A program made the position numbers and the translations under genes. Below the pieces are notes generated by a model that was given only the letters and a program-made list of their open reading frames with translations, had not been told where the DNA came from and did not search any database. Of a stretch of 64,000 nucleotides of DNA, positions 1-8,708 are shown one piece after another (the stretch's first letter is position 1; every line of letters begins with the position of its first letter). This DNA is from Pedobacter sp. AK013 (GTDB lineage: Bacteria > Bacteroidota > Bacteroidia > Sphingobacteriales > Sphingobacteriaceae), in NCBI RefSeq assembly GCF_014205835.1, contig NZ_JACHCQ010000012.1:17342-81341 (forward strand). The letters run 5' to 3'.

Positions 1-2477
1 TTTCTTGGTGTACCAGGGAAAAGGCGTAGATAATTTTGAGCACCGACCCAGTAGGTCTTATTTAAAATGTTATTCATGTTTACAGCCAGTTGTACTTTAG
101 AGCCAGCAGGCGAATAATAAAGTGCTGCATCTAACAGGGTATAAGCTGGCAGTACAAAATCTCTGATATATAAGGGAAGTTTAGTGCCACTATACTGTAA
201 ACCTGCTCCAAAACCGATTCCCTTTAGCTTATGTGTTTCAAAGTTGTAGCGTGTCCATAAGCTGGCACTGTGTTTTGGCGTGTTCTGCACCCGCTGACCA
301 ATTAAATCCGGATTAAAATCATCCTTAATAATAGCATCTACATAACTATAACCTGCATTAAACTGCCAGTTAGACCTGATAAAACCAGACGCTTCTAATT
401 CGACACCACGGCTGCGTTGGGCACCTCGTTCTATTAATCGGTTTACATCTAACGGGTCATTTGCATTCATCAGCAGGTTTTTCTGGTTGATTTCGAATAC
501 CGAAATATTCACCATCAGGTTTTTATTCAGCCATTCAGATTTTGCACCAATCTCTTTTAAGTCGCTTTCTAAAGGCTTAAAATTGGTGCCTGCAGGTGGT
601 GGAACAATAACCAGGGTTGAGGTATTGCCTTGTGGCTGATATCCCTGTAAATAGGTTCCGTAAAGGTTAATGTTTGCGTTTATGCTATAGGTAATTCCGG
701 CCCTTGGCAAAAGTTTATGCTGATAAATTTTCTTTTCGGTAGCTAATTTGTAATTGCTGTAATCCTCGTACCACTCTTGTCGTAAACCCAATGTTAAGGT
801 AACTTGATGGTATTTTATCTGATCCTGCAGGTATACTGCATTAACCAAATTATATGCGGCAGGGATTTCTGTTTTGGTAAAAACGTAATCGCTTAAATTT
901 TTAATGGTATAGGTTGGGGCAGACAGGTTAAAGTGTTCTACATTGGGTACAGGTGCATTTATACCATTTACCACTTTAAATAAATAGAGGTCTTTTTTTG
1001 TAGGATCGTACTTTGCTGCAACGGTTCCATCTTTTAAGCGGTAGCCCTGGGCAGAGTTTTCGCCACCGCCCCGAAGTTTCTGGGTATTTATTCTATCGTA
1101 CCCGATTACCAGCTTGTGGCTTAAGCTAAAAGTGTTGGCGTTTATACTAAAATAAGTACTTAAATTGTCGGTTTGCCATTTTTGCTGACGCTGAACGGCG
1201 CGCATGGCCGCTAAAGTAGGGATAGGTTGATTGTTTTCATCAACGCCAAAAGCATTGGTGGTTCTATGTTCTAAAAGATCTTCGCTCCAGTTTTGCTTCA
1301 TATAGGCCACATTAAATACAATATTCTGTGTAAGACTATGCGAAAAATTGGTCATCAACATTAAATCCTGGCTATTAAAGCGATCGTTACTGGCCCCCAT
1401 ATTGAAACTGATCGGTGTACTTTTTAAATCTGTTTTACCTGCAATTGCGCCAAAAATAGCCTGTCCACGGTCTAACCTCGAATTGCTGTTGTTCATTACC
1501 ACTTCTACATTTAAGCTGGTTCTATCATTCGGGATGTACGAAAAAGAAGGGGCAATCAGATAACCCTTTCTGTATTGCAGGTCTCTGAAGCTTTTACTGT
1601 CTTCATACCCCACATTAAGTCGGTAAAGCAGCGTTTTATCAGCATTTAAAGGACCTGTAAAATCTAATGCACCTCTAATGGTACTGAAACTTCCGGCCGA
1701 GAGACTAATCTCTTTGCGATCTTCAGTCAGTGGTTTTTTGGTTACCAGGTTAATGCTTCCTCCCGGGTCTACACTCGAGAATGTAGCACTTGCCGGACCT
1801 TTTATCACCTCTATCCGCTCCAGATTATTGGTTAAAGGCTGGTTAAAATAATATTGGCGGGTACGCATGCCGTTAATAATGGCACCTTCTTCATTCTGGT
1901 TAATTCCTCTGATAGAAAATTGGTTGTAATAACTGCTTTGCGATACACTGGTTACATTCTTAACCGCATCGGCCAGTACAGCTGCCTGCCTGTCGGCAAT
2001 TAATTCTTTCGAAACCGAAGAAATAGCCTGTGGAATATCCTTGTTCAAGGTAGCCGTTTTGGTGGCTGAAAAGGAATAGTTGCCATAGTACTTTTTGCCA
2101 TTGGTACCTACCACTTCAACGGTCTGCAATTCTTCGCTGGTGGTTTGCAGCACAATCGCACCTAGGTTCAAATCACCAATGCCATTAATGGAATAAATGC
2201 GATTAAAAGTGCTGTAGCCAATGGCACTAATGGTGATGGTGTAATTAGCTGTTTTAGGTAGAACAACTGAGAAATTACCGAGCGAATCGCTGTTTGTATT
2301 CAGTTGATCTTTCCCATTCTTAAATTTAATAGTGGCTTTTTGGATAGCGTGGTTTTGGGTATCGTTTACTTTTCCACTTACCCTAACCTGAGCAAAAGTG
2401 ACCAGGTAAAATGTGCTGAAGAACAATAGCAAAGAGAGTGCACGGAAAATAGAATGACCTTTATATGTTGGGTACAT
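1..2477 (-). CDS. TonB-dependent siderophore receptor (3' end cut by window edge)
   Basis: Outer-membrane receptor for energised uptake of a ferric siderophore or similar metal chelate. My own reading of the minus strand gives an uninterrupted frame from ATG at 2477 to the left edge, 825 codons. Order of parts: signal peptide ending near FAQ (about residue 31), a carboxypeptidase-D-like beta-sandwich (about 31-115), a plug domain containing PGGSINLVTKKP, and a barrel. The last visible residues, YWVGAQNYLRLFPGTPR, are the typical C-terminal strand region of FhuA/FoxA-like siderophore receptors, so only about a dozen residues are missing. It starts 15 bp after the ABC ATPase gene and is probably cotranscribed with it. 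The substrate cannot be told from sequence. Confidence 0.9.
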   Translation of the reverse strand, partial: MYPTYKGHSIFRALSLLLFFSTFYLVTFAQVRVSGKVNDTQNHAIQKATIKFKNGKDQLNTNSDSLGNFSVVLPKTANYTITISAIGYSTFNRIYSINGIGDLNLGAIVLQTTSEELQTVEVVGTNGKKYYGNYSFSATKTATLNKDIPQAISSVSKELIADRQAAVLADAVKNVTSVSQSSYYNQFSIRGINQNEEGAIINGMRTRQYYFNQPLTNNLERIEVIKGPASATFSSVDPGGSINLVTKKPLTEDRKEISLSAGSFSTIRGALDFTGPLNADKTLLYRLNVGYEDSKSFRDLQYRKGYLIAPSFSYIPNDRTSLNVEVVMNNSNSRLDRGQAIFGAIAGKTDLKSTPISFNMGASNDRFNSQDLMLMTNFSHSLTQNIVFNVAYMKQNWSEDLLEHRTTNAFGVDENNQPIPTLAAMRAVQRQQKWQTDNLSTYFSINANTFSLSHKLVIGYDRINTQKLRGGGENSAQGYRLKDGTVAAKYDPTKKDLYLFKVVNGINAPVPNVEHFNLSAPTYTIKNLSDYVFTKTEIPAAYNLVNAVYLQDQIKYHQVTLTLGLRQEWYEDYSNYKLATEKKIYQHKLLPRAGITYSINANINLYGTYLQGYQPQGNTSTLVIVPPPAGTNFKPLESDLKEIGAKSEWLNKNLMVNISVFEINQKNLLMNANDPLDVNRLIERGAQRSRGVELEASGFIRSNWQFNAGYSYVDAIIKDDFNPDLIGQRVQNTPKHSASLWTRYNFETHKLKGIGFGAGLQYSGTKLPLYIRDFVLPAYTLLDAALYYSPAGSKVQLAVNMNNILNKTYWVGAQNYLRLFPGTPR

Positions 2478-2492
2478 GAAATAGATTTGTTT

Positions 2493-3188
2493 TTAAATAG
2501 TTTGTAAGTATAATTCCTGGAGATCGGCTGCAGTGATGTCGCTGGCTTTAAGTGTATGGATTAATTCACCTTGTTTCATAATACCAATGTGCGAACCTAC
2601 GTTTACCGCATTAAAAATATCATGAGTAGCCATTAATATCGATTTCCCTTCAGCAGCCAATTGTTTAACCAGTTGGGTAAATTCTGCCGTAGCTTTTGGG
2701 TCTAGTCCGCTGGTGGGTTCATCCATTAAAATGATTTTTGCATTTTTGGCCAATGCGATAGCAATACCCACTTTTTGGCGCATGCCTTTGCTAAAACCCG
2801 ATAAATGTTTATAGTGGGCAGCTTCCTGTAAACCACATTGGTTTAAAAAACCGGTTAAGCTTTTGGTATCATAATTAAAGCCCGCTAGTTTCGAAAAGTA
2901 ATCGAGGTTTTCAATGGCAGAAAGGTTTCCGTAAAGCATCACCACTTCAGGGATATAAGCTAAATGTTTGCGGCGCTCGTTATCGTGCGCATTCAGTGCC
3001 TCTCCGTTGATTAAAATTTTACCCTCGCTTGGTTCAATAAAACCGAGAAATAAATTAATAGTAGTCGTTTTCCCTGCACCGTTTTGGCCTAAAAGGCAAA
3101 ATACCTCACCAGCGTTAACGGTTAAATTAAGTTGCTTTAGGGCTTGGTAAACCCCGTAATTTTTGGATAGTGAAATGGCTTGAAGCAT
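2493..3188 (-). CDS. ABC transporter ATP-binding protein
   Basis: Cytoplasmic ATPase subunit of an ABC transporter. Using ATG at 3188 (231 aa), Walker A GQNGAGKT is at 34-41, the signature region LSGFSKGMRQKVGIA begins at 129, Walker B IILMDEP at 152-158, and the H-loop His is at 189. The YIPE sequence in place of a Q-loop Gln resembles CcmA/NosF-type ATPases. An in-frame ATG at 3206 lies inside a perfect hairpin (3201-3223), so the start at 3188 is preferred. No permease is visible in the window; it could lie past the left edge beyond the receptor gene. It sits between a small His/Cys protein and a siderophore receptor, which suggests metal or chelate transport or export, but this is inference. 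Confidence 0.88.
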   Translation of the reverse strand: MLQAISLSKNYGVYQALKQLNLTVNAGEVFCLLGQNGAGKTTTINLFLGFIEPSEGKILINGEALNAHDNERRKHLAYIPEVVMLYGNLSAIENLDYFSKLAGFNYDTKSLTGFLNQCGLQEAAHYKHLSGFSKGMRQKVGIAIALAKNAKIILMDEPTSGLDPKATAEFTQLVKQLAAEGKSILMATHDIFNAVNVGSHIGIMKQGELIHTLKASDITAADLQELYLQTI

Positions 3189-3200
3189 AATAAAATATTG

Positions 3201-3223
3201 GCACATACCAAACAGGTATGTGC
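3201..3223 (-). terminator. Intercistronic hairpin before the ABC gene
   Basis: A perfect 9-bp stem, GCACATACC paired with GGTATGTGC, with a 5-nt loop, lies in the 86-bp gap between the small His/Cys gene and the ABC ATPase. On the minus strand it is followed by a U-rich run and then ATG at 3188. It could be an attenuator or an mRNA-processing hairpin that uncouples the two genes. Confidence 0.5.
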
Positions 3224-3274
3224 GTTAAACAGTATGAATTTGCAGGTTATGAAAAGAAATTTCTTGTATGAAGA

Positions 3275-3640
3275 TTATGCCATTAGGCTAGGAGGCCCTT
3301 TATTGGCGCAGGATAAGAGGTAAGCAACAGCATGCCTCATCAGGTAAATACAAGGTTTAAGCGTTGGTTTAACTAAGGGTAAAGCAAATGCAGTAGGAGC
3401 AGGGACATCGAAAAAATGCGATCGGTGTTTCAGTACCTCGCACAATTTACACTTTAGCTTTGCCGAACCTAGTTGTTTAAGCGGATACGCCAGAGAACTT
3501 TGCTTGCTGTAACTGGTTTTTTCGGCACCATGGTGATGTAGGCTTTCTATCAGTGTTGCATTAAGAAATACCGCCAATAGCAATACCGCCCATATACGGG
3601 CAAAAATTTCTCTGCGATATTTATAGACTGAATAATTCAA
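3275..3640 (-). CDS. Small membrane-anchored His/Cys protein, unknown function
   Basis: A 121-aa protein with a basic N-terminus followed by one hydrophobic segment (about residues 14-31), then LHHHG, a CKLC motif and HRSHFF. The His cluster and the Cys pair suggest a periplasmic-facing metal-binding tail, but I do not recognise a named family; some resemblance in layout to small proteins encoded beside metal TonB receptors is an impression only. It is first in a probable three-gene operon with the ABC ATPase and the siderophore receptor. The upstream 150 bp (3641-3792) is shared with the divergent Crp/Fnr gene and includes a degenerate GACTTCGGACT-like repeat at about 3727-3766. Confidence 0.6.
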   Translation of the reverse strand: MNYSVYKYRREIFARIWAVLLLAVFLNATLIESLHHHGAEKTSYSKQSSLAYPLKQLGSAKLKCKLCEVLKHRSHFFDVPAPTAFALPLVKPTLKPCIYLMRHAVAYLLSCANKGPPSLMA

Positions 3641-3792
3641 TGCAACAAAGTTACATTTAAAAAATTAAAAATCAAGTATTGTGTTATTCTGTTAATTACG
3701 GAATCGGTTAACTTTATGTCGTTTAACGACTTCGGACTCCTGACTCACCGACTTCCGACTAACTCCAATAATTCTTACCTTTATTTGAAGTT

Positions 3793-4371
3793 ATGAACCC
3801 TAAAGAAACACTAAAAGCGCATATTTTAAAAACGGCAACTTTAAACGACAAAGAGTTCGATTATTTATTTTCCTATTTCAAGCAACAGTCTTTTAAAAAA
3901 GGGCAGGTCGTCATTAGCGAAGGAGATAAGGTAGATCACGAATATTTTGTGATCTCGGGCTGTTTAAAAGCTTTTTTTATCAACGACGAAATCAAGATGT
4001 ATATCCTGCAGTTTGCCATGCCTACCTGGTGGACTTCAGATTATGGCGCTCTATACAACCATACCCGTGCAACCATAAGTGTAGATTGCATTAGCGATGC
4101 AGAAGTGTTATGCCTTTCTAACGATGACCGCGAAAAAATCTGCAGTGAAATTCATCAGGCTGAACATTTTTTCCGGTGGAGAACAAACAGGGGCTATCTG
4201 GCTTCGCAGAAAAGGCTGTTGTCGTTTATGAATAACGATACTAAAGCCCGTTACGAGGAACTTTTGGCCATGTATCCTCAATTGTATAATCTTGTCCCTA
4301 AACATTTAATTGCTGCTTATTTGGGTGTTTCGAGAGAAACCCTGAGCAGACTTTACAACGCTCAAAAATAG
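3793..4371 (+). CDS. Crp/Fnr family transcriptional regulator
   Basis: A 192-aa regulator with an N-terminal cyclic-nucleotide-binding-like beta-roll (about residues 20-115; note KKGQVVISEGDKVDHEYFV) and a C-terminal helix-turn-helix with VPKHLIAAYLGVSRETLSRL, the recognition part of the Crp/Fnr fold. It has no Cys cluster at the N-terminus that would suggest an Fnr iron-sulfur sensor, so the effector is unknown. It lies directly upstream of the YceI-to-nitronate monooxygenase gene run in the same direction, with a CRP-like palindrome in the 92-bp gap, which makes it the likely regulator of that run. Confidence 0.92.
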   Translation: MNPKETLKAHILKTATLNDKEFDYLFSYFKQQSFKKGQVVISEGDKVDHEYFVISGCLKAFFINDEIKMYILQFAMPTWWTSDYGALYNHTRATISVDCISDAEVLCLSNDDREKICSEIHQAEHFFRWRTNRGYLASQKRLLSFMNNDTKARYEELLAMYPQLYNLVPKHLIAAYLGVSRETLSRLYNAQK

Positions 4372-4382
4372 CGCTTGCGGAA

Positions 4383-4398
4383 TGTGATGTACATCACC
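4383..4398 (+). promoter_or_regulatory. CRP-like operator palindrome
   Basis: The sequence TGTGA-TGTACA-TCACC fits the CRP-type consensus TGTGA-N6-TCACA with one mismatch, and its core (4384-4397) is a perfect 14-bp palindrome. It starts 12 bp after the Crp/Fnr stop codon and is about 66 bp before the YceI start. A weak Bacteroidota -7-like element (TTACTTTG, 4421-4428) follows, placing the palindrome centre roughly 40-45 bp before a possible transcription start, a spacing used by class II activators. The function is inferred. Confidence 0.55.
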
Positions 4399-4463
4399 TA
4401 AGTCCTGTAAATTTCCTCCCTTACTTTGTGTTGTCAAATCACTAACGATTGATAAATAAAGAA

Positions 4464-5000
4464 ATGGAAACTACAAAATTTGAAATTGTAAGTGCTCAAA
4501 GCAACATCAACTGGACTGGTAAAAAAGTTACCGGAGCACACAACGGAACCATCACGATTAGATCGGGTTCACTAAGTTTAAACGATGATAAACTCAGCAA
4601 AGGGAACTTTATCATCGATACCACCTCTATCGTAATATTGGATGTTACCGACCCTGCAACCAATGCACAGTTTGCCGGACATTTATTCTCTGAAGATTTT
4701 TTCGCAACTGATCAATTCCCGGAGGCTACATTTGTGATCACAGCTGTTGATCAAACCAATGAAGATAATACTGTAATTACCGGCGATTTAACCATTAAAG
4801 GCATTACACATACTGTAATTTTTGCGGCAGATGTTGTGGTTACTGGCAATACGTTAACAGCTTCTGGTAAAATCTTTATCGACCGTACCAAATACAACAT
4901 GAAATTCAGATCAGGTAACTTTTTCACCAACCTTGGCGATAACCTAATCTACAATGAATTTGAGCTCGATGTAAAATTAACCGCATCATTAACTATTTAA
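4464..5000 (+). CDS. YceI family protein
   Basis: A 178-aa lipocalin-like YceI-fold protein (isoprenoid-type hydrophobic ligand binding is known for the family). The pattern of the fold is clear: TKFEIVSAQSNINWTGKKV at the start, a central LFSEDFFATDQFPEATF segment, GDLTIKGITHTV and a final RTKYNMKF stretch. There is no signal peptide, so a cytoplasmic location is likely, unlike E. coli YceI. ATG at 4464 is preferred over an upstream TTG at 4449 because an A-rich leader precedes it. It is the first gene of the run ending with the nitronate monooxygenase. Confidence 0.9.
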   Translation: METTKFEIVSAQSNINWTGKKVTGAHNGTITIRSGSLSLNDDKLSKGNFIIDTTSIVILDVTDPATNAQFAGHLFSEDFFATDQFPEATFVITAVDQTNEDNTVITGDLTIKGITHTVIFAADVVVTGNTLTASGKIFIDRTKYNMKFRSGNFFTNLGDNLIYNEFELDVKLTASLTI

Positions 5001-5010
5001 TCGAACAGCC

Positions 5011-5229
5011 ATGCCATACGTAAAAATAGAAGTAACCCGCGAAGGTGTTACACGCGAACAAAAACAGACCCTAATTAGTGGAATAACCAAACTGATTACT
5101 GAAGTATTGGATAAAGATCCGAAGCTTACCCACGTAGTAATTCAAGAAATAGAATTGGATGATTGGGGATATGCAGGCGAACAGGTATCGGTACTGCGCG
5201 AAAAAGGGATCACAGCAAACAATAAATAA
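5011..5229 (+). CDS. 4-oxalocrotonate tautomerase family protein
   Basis: A 72-aa protein of the tautomerase superfamily. Pro follows the initiator Met (MPYVKIEV), so after Met removal it becomes the N-terminal catalytic proline of the family. The short beta-alpha-beta length and the QKQTLISGITKLITEVL helix fit a 4-OT-like subunit that works as an oligomer. It starts 10 bp after the YceI gene. The physiological substrate is unknown; neighbours point to handling of reactive small carbonyl or nitro compounds. Confidence 0.9.
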   Translation: MPYVKIEVTREGVTREQKQTLISGITKLITEVLDKDPKLTHVVIQEIELDDWGYAGEQVSVLREKGITANNK

Positions 5230-5240
5230 TTATCAAAAAC

Positions 5241-5987
5241 ATGAAAACACTAACTGTCATTATAACAGGCGCATCAACAGGTATTGGTCGTGCCATAGCA
5301 GCTTTATTTTTAGAACAGGGTCACAATGTGGTGATCAATGCTGCACATGAGAACAATTTAATTACTGCTTTCAACGAATTAGGATTGCACCATCAATTGG
5401 CGATGGTAGCTGGCGATATCAGCAACATCAGTACAGGTAAACTATTGGTAGAAACTGCCGTAGCACGTTTTGGTGCTGTAGATGTGCTGGTAAACAATGC
5501 CGGTATTTTTGAAGCAAAGCCTTTTTTAGAGGTAGATGAAGCATACCTGGACAGATTTTTGAATATCAATTTAAAAGGCACATTTTTCACCACTCAGGCA
5601 GCCATCACGTAGATGTTGAAACAAAATGGTGGTGCTGTTATTAACATCGGAACCGTATTGGTAGATCATGCCATTGGTGGCTTTCCTGCAACAGCACCCA
5701 TTTCGAGCAAGGGAGGCATCCATGCTTTAACTAAACAATTGGCTGCAGAGTTCGGCAAAAACAACATCAGGGTAAATGGCATCGCAGCAGGGATTATCAG
5801 AAGTCCGTTACAGGCCAAAAATGGCATTAGTGATGCAGATGCGTTTGCGGGTTTACATTTATTAAACCGTATTGGCGAAACACAGGATGTTGCTCAACTG
5901 GCCCTGTACCTGGCTGAAAGTAATTTTGTAACAGGCGAAATAATCAATTTAGACGGAGGTCATGTAGCGGGTCATCACATTGGCTAG
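5241..5987 (+). pseudogene. SDR oxidoreductase interrupted by an in-frame TAG codon
   Basis: Two adjacent open frames in the same phase make one normal-length short-chain dehydrogenase (about 248 codons) split by TAG at 5610-5612. The first part has the NAD(P) motif TGASTGIG (9-16) and NNAG; the second continues with VINIGT, SSKGGIHALTKQLAAEFG and IRVNGIAAG. No bases are lost. In related SDRs a Gln or Lys usually sits where the stop is, so a single CAG-to-TAG change is the simplest origin. An ATG follows the TAG at once, so re-initiation could make a C-terminal piece, but that piece lacks the cofactor site. The usual catalytic Tyr four residues before the Lys is Pro here (APISSK), so activity is doubtful even without the stop, or this is a Tyr-less subgroup. 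Confidence 0.82.
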
Positions 5988-6062
5988 GGATAAAAATTAA
6001 AACAAGAACCAGGTATGCAAAGGGAACATTTAACCCCGGGCATACCTTAAAAAATTAAAACC

Positions 6063-6443
6063 ATGAACAATTACAGCGAAAATGCAAATGCAATAGCAGA
6101 AGTACTGTCATCTTATTTTAAGGGAGTTTTTAATGGAGATACAGCACTGCTCAGAAAAATATTTCATCCACAGTCTATATTGGCTGGTGATGTAAACGGC
6201 ATTCCATATTTTAAAACACTTGATGAATATTTAGAAGGGGTAAGTAAGCGCAAAAGTCCGCAGGAGCTCAATGAAACATTCCGAATGGAAATATTGTCGA
6301 TAGAAATTATCAACTCTATTGCAATTGCCAAAGTTCATCTGCCTATTTTTGATTTTAATTATTACGACCTTTTATCATTAAATCTAACCGATAGCGGGTG
6401 GGTGATTGTGAATAAACTTTTAACCAACGTGAAAAATTATTAA
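6063..6443 (+). CDS. NTF2-like (lumazine-binding type) protein
   Basis: A 126-aa single-domain protein with the NTF2-like cone-fold pattern: helix AIAEVLSSYFKGVFNGD, then a FHPQSILAGDVNG strand-turn, and beta strands ending in WVIVNKLLTNV. It resembles the putative lumazine-binding family found beside redox enzymes in Bacteroidota. It lies 75 bp after the SDR and 1 bp before the nitronate monooxygenase, so it is surely cotranscribed with the latter. No catalytic assignment is possible. Confidence 0.82.
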   Translation: MNNYSENANAIAEVLSSYFKGVFNGDTALLRKIFHPQSILAGDVNGIPYFKTLDEYLEGVSKRKSPQELNETFRMEILSIEIINSIAIAKVHLPIFDFNYYDLLSLNLTDSGWVIVNKLLTNVKNY

Positions 6444-6444
6444 G

Positions 6445-7503
6445 ATGTGGAACAGAACTAAAATAACCGAACTTTTAAAGATCGAATATCCGATTTTATT
6501 AGGCCCAATGGGCGGTGGGTTTTCAACACCTGAACTTTTAGCAGCCGTATCAAACGCTGGTGGTTTGGGTAGCATCGGCGCATATACCTTAAGTCCTGAA
6601 GAAATTATCGAAACCGATAAAATTGTAAGAACAAAAACAGATAAACCTTACAACATCAACCTATGGGTAAATGATGTAGATGAACGTTTAGTTAATTATC
6701 CAACAGAAAAAATAGAGGAGATTAAACTATTATTCAAACCTTTTTTTGATGAACTGAGTATTCCCTTACCCGATCTTGATGCCAATATTCCTTCAAAATT
6801 TTTGAAACAGGTTGAAACGCTTTTCGAGCTGAAACCCGCAGTATTTAGTTTTATATTCGGCATACCTTCAAAAGAAGTATTAAACGAAGCACTAAAGTTA
6901 GGCATTAAAACGGTGGGTGCAGCAACCACATTAGATGAAGCTTTAGCACTCGAAGAAGCCGAGGTTGATGCCATTGTAGCAACAGGATTTGAAGCGGGTG
7001 GGCATCGTCCTTCATTCCTTAAACCAGCAGATGAGTCGCTAACAGGAACTTTTGTATTGATCCAGCAAGTAAAAGCGAAAACAAAAACACCCATAATTGC
7101 CGCTGGTGGTATTGCCGATGCAAAAGGTATAAAGGCAGCATTGGCGCTTGGCGCAGATGCAGTTCAGATTGGTACCGCTTTTTTAGTAACCGACGAATCT
7201 AATGCAACGCCGATGCACAAGGCAAAACTTTTCTCCGAAGAATCAAAAAATACGGTGCTTTCTAAATCATTAACCGGGAGAATGGGACGGATGATCGGTA
7301 ACCGGATATCCAGTGCTATTCGTTATGATATTGAGGTATTGCCCTTTCCACTACAAACCCGATTAATGGGGCCGTTAAGAGCCGCTGCCATTGAACAGGG
7401 CAAAACAGATATCTACAATTTCTGGTCGGGCCAAAACGCGGTAAACTTAAAATATACGTCTGCAAAAGAATTAATCGAGGTGTTGATTAGGGAGATGAGT
7501 TAG
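6445..7503 (+). CDS. Nitronate monooxygenase
   Basis: A 352-aa FMN-dependent TIM-barrel enzyme of the nitronate monooxygenase (2-nitropropane dioxygenase) family, which oxidises toxic alkyl nitronates; some members are quinone reductases. Visible marks: N-terminal YPILLGPMGGGFSTPELLA, AGGLGSIGAY, the ATGFEAGGHRP loop containing the conserved catalytic-region His, and the phosphate-binding part GGIADAKGIKAALALGADAV followed by QIGTAFL. The length is typical. The gene starts one base after the NTF2-like stop codon and ends the Crp/Fnr-associated run. Confidence 0.92.
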   Translation: MWNRTKITELLKIEYPILLGPMGGGFSTPELLAAVSNAGGLGSIGAYTLSPEEIIETDKIVRTKTDKPYNINLWVNDVDERLVNYPTEKIEEIKLLFKPFFDELSIPLPDLDANIPSKFLKQVETLFELKPAVFSFIFGIPSKEVLNEALKLGIKTVGAATTLDEALALEEAEVDAIVATGFEAGGHRPSFLKPADESLTGTFVLIQQVKAKTKTPIIAAGGIADAKGIKAALALGADAVQIGTAFLVTDESNATPMHKAKLFSEESKNTVLSKSLTGRMGRMIGNRISSAIRYDIEVLPFPLQTRLMGPLRAAAIEQGKTDIYNFWSGQNAVNLKYTSAKELIEVLIREMS

Positions 7504-7964
7504 TTCATTAGTCATTGGTTCATTTATCAATAGTCAGGTTGGTTATTGGTTAGCTGTGATTGGGAGCTGGATACTGATTATTTCGATGATCCGTTATTGA
7601 TTCAGCTCATAAATATAATTGCGATTGCTATAGGGAGCGAGAGCCTGTCCCTATTTTCTTGAAGACAATCTTAGAAGCAGAAAGACAGTCAGATACAATT
7701 TCTGTTGTGGAAACCTTATCCTCTTAATTACTAAAATTAAAAGCTGAGGGATTAATGCCCCAGAGCAAGCCATGGTTAGATATTTCTGGATTTTCATACC
7801 AAAATGGTTCATGTGCTCCACTGCTTATTGATTTATCGTTTAATTTACTTCATTCATTTCTTTTGTCTCTTCAATAATGCAACATTTATGCTACCTTGCA
7901 AAAAAAAATATGTAAATTAAGCCGCTATTTTTTTGCTTAGTATTGCAGAGATCTCCTTATATTA
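7504..7964. other. Intergenic stretch without a recognisable gene
   Basis: About 460 bp with no supported gene. The first part has repetitive tcatt/ggtt-rich sequence. A 45-codon open stretch near 7741-7880 has no family features and looks like chance. The last 100 bp are AT-rich and must hold the promoter of the ECF sigma gene. Confidence 0.5.
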
Positions 7965-8555
7965 ATGAAACCTGATAATTTACAACTATGGCCTGATAGT
8001 TTGCTTGTTCGCGATATGCAAAGTAATGATCGGTCTGCGTTCGAAAAAATTTATAACAGGTATTGGAGCAAGTTATATTTATCTGCTTATCATATTTTGC
8101 GTAATAGAGAGGCCTCTGAAGATATTATACAAGAGATATTTGTAAGTCTTTGGTTAAAACGGGAGCATAGCGCAGTCGATAACCTGAACAATTATTTGTT
8201 TACGGCCGTTCGTTTTCAGGTATTTAAAGCCATTAGAGATGGTAAAATACGCACTGATTTACTTCATGATACCGAGCTTTTGGTGAGTGCAAATAATGCC
8301 GAAAATGCCTTTGCCGAAAAAGAGATTGCGCAACGTCTGGATGAGAGTATTGAGTTATTACCTCAAAAGTGTAAGGAAATTTTCATCCTCAGCCGTAAAG
8401 AACACCTCAGCGTAAAAGAAATAGCTGCCCGTTTAAACATTTCGCCTAAAACCGTAGAAAACCAGATTACCATTGCACTGCGGCGCCTGCGTACCGATAT
8501 GGGCGAGTTCTTATTTTGGGCCATTTTATTATTGGCCGGCATTTGGGGTAAATAA
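7965..8555 (+). CDS. ECF RNA polymerase sigma-70 factor
   Basis: A 196-aa extracytoplasmic-function sigma factor of the FecI-like Bacteroidota type. Region 2 is seen in FEKIYNRYWSKLYLSAY and EDIIQEIFVSLW, and region 4 in LPQKCKEIFILSRKEHLSV with the helix-turn-helix EIAARLNISPKTVENQI. It ends in a short hydrophobic tail (FLFWAILLLAGIWGK), common in this clade. It heads the sigma-FecR-SusC-SusD order, so it probably drives the SusCD genes when released by the anti-sigma FecR. Confidence 0.95.
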   Translation: MKPDNLQLWPDSLLVRDMQSNDRSAFEKIYNRYWSKLYLSAYHILRNREASEDIIQEIFVSLWLKREHSAVDNLNNYLFTAVRFQVFKAIRDGKIRTDLLHDTELLVSANNAENAFAEKEIAQRLDESIELLPQKCKEIFILSRKEHLSVKEIAARLNISPKTVENQITIALRRLRTDMGEFLFWAILLLAGIWGK

Positions 8556-8708
8556 ATTAATGCTCATTTAAATGATTCAATCGAATTGTTTACAATTACT
8601 TAACTATGTTTAATTTTAATTCGCTGTTACATAGTTTGTTGTGTAAAATTTAAAATTTCTTTTGGGGGGTATACGCTATGTTGGGTACATACAGCAAACC
8701 ACAAGCAA

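Noticed and set aside
5610..5615. In-frame TAG in the SDR as recoded pyrrolysine or programmed readthrough
   Set aside because: TAG recoding is not known to me for Bacteroidota and no supporting structure is seen; a point mutation or error is simpler.
7741..7880. 45-codon open stretch in the gap before the ECF sigma gene
   Set aside because: It has no clear leader, no family features and ordinary low-complexity flanks; probably chance.
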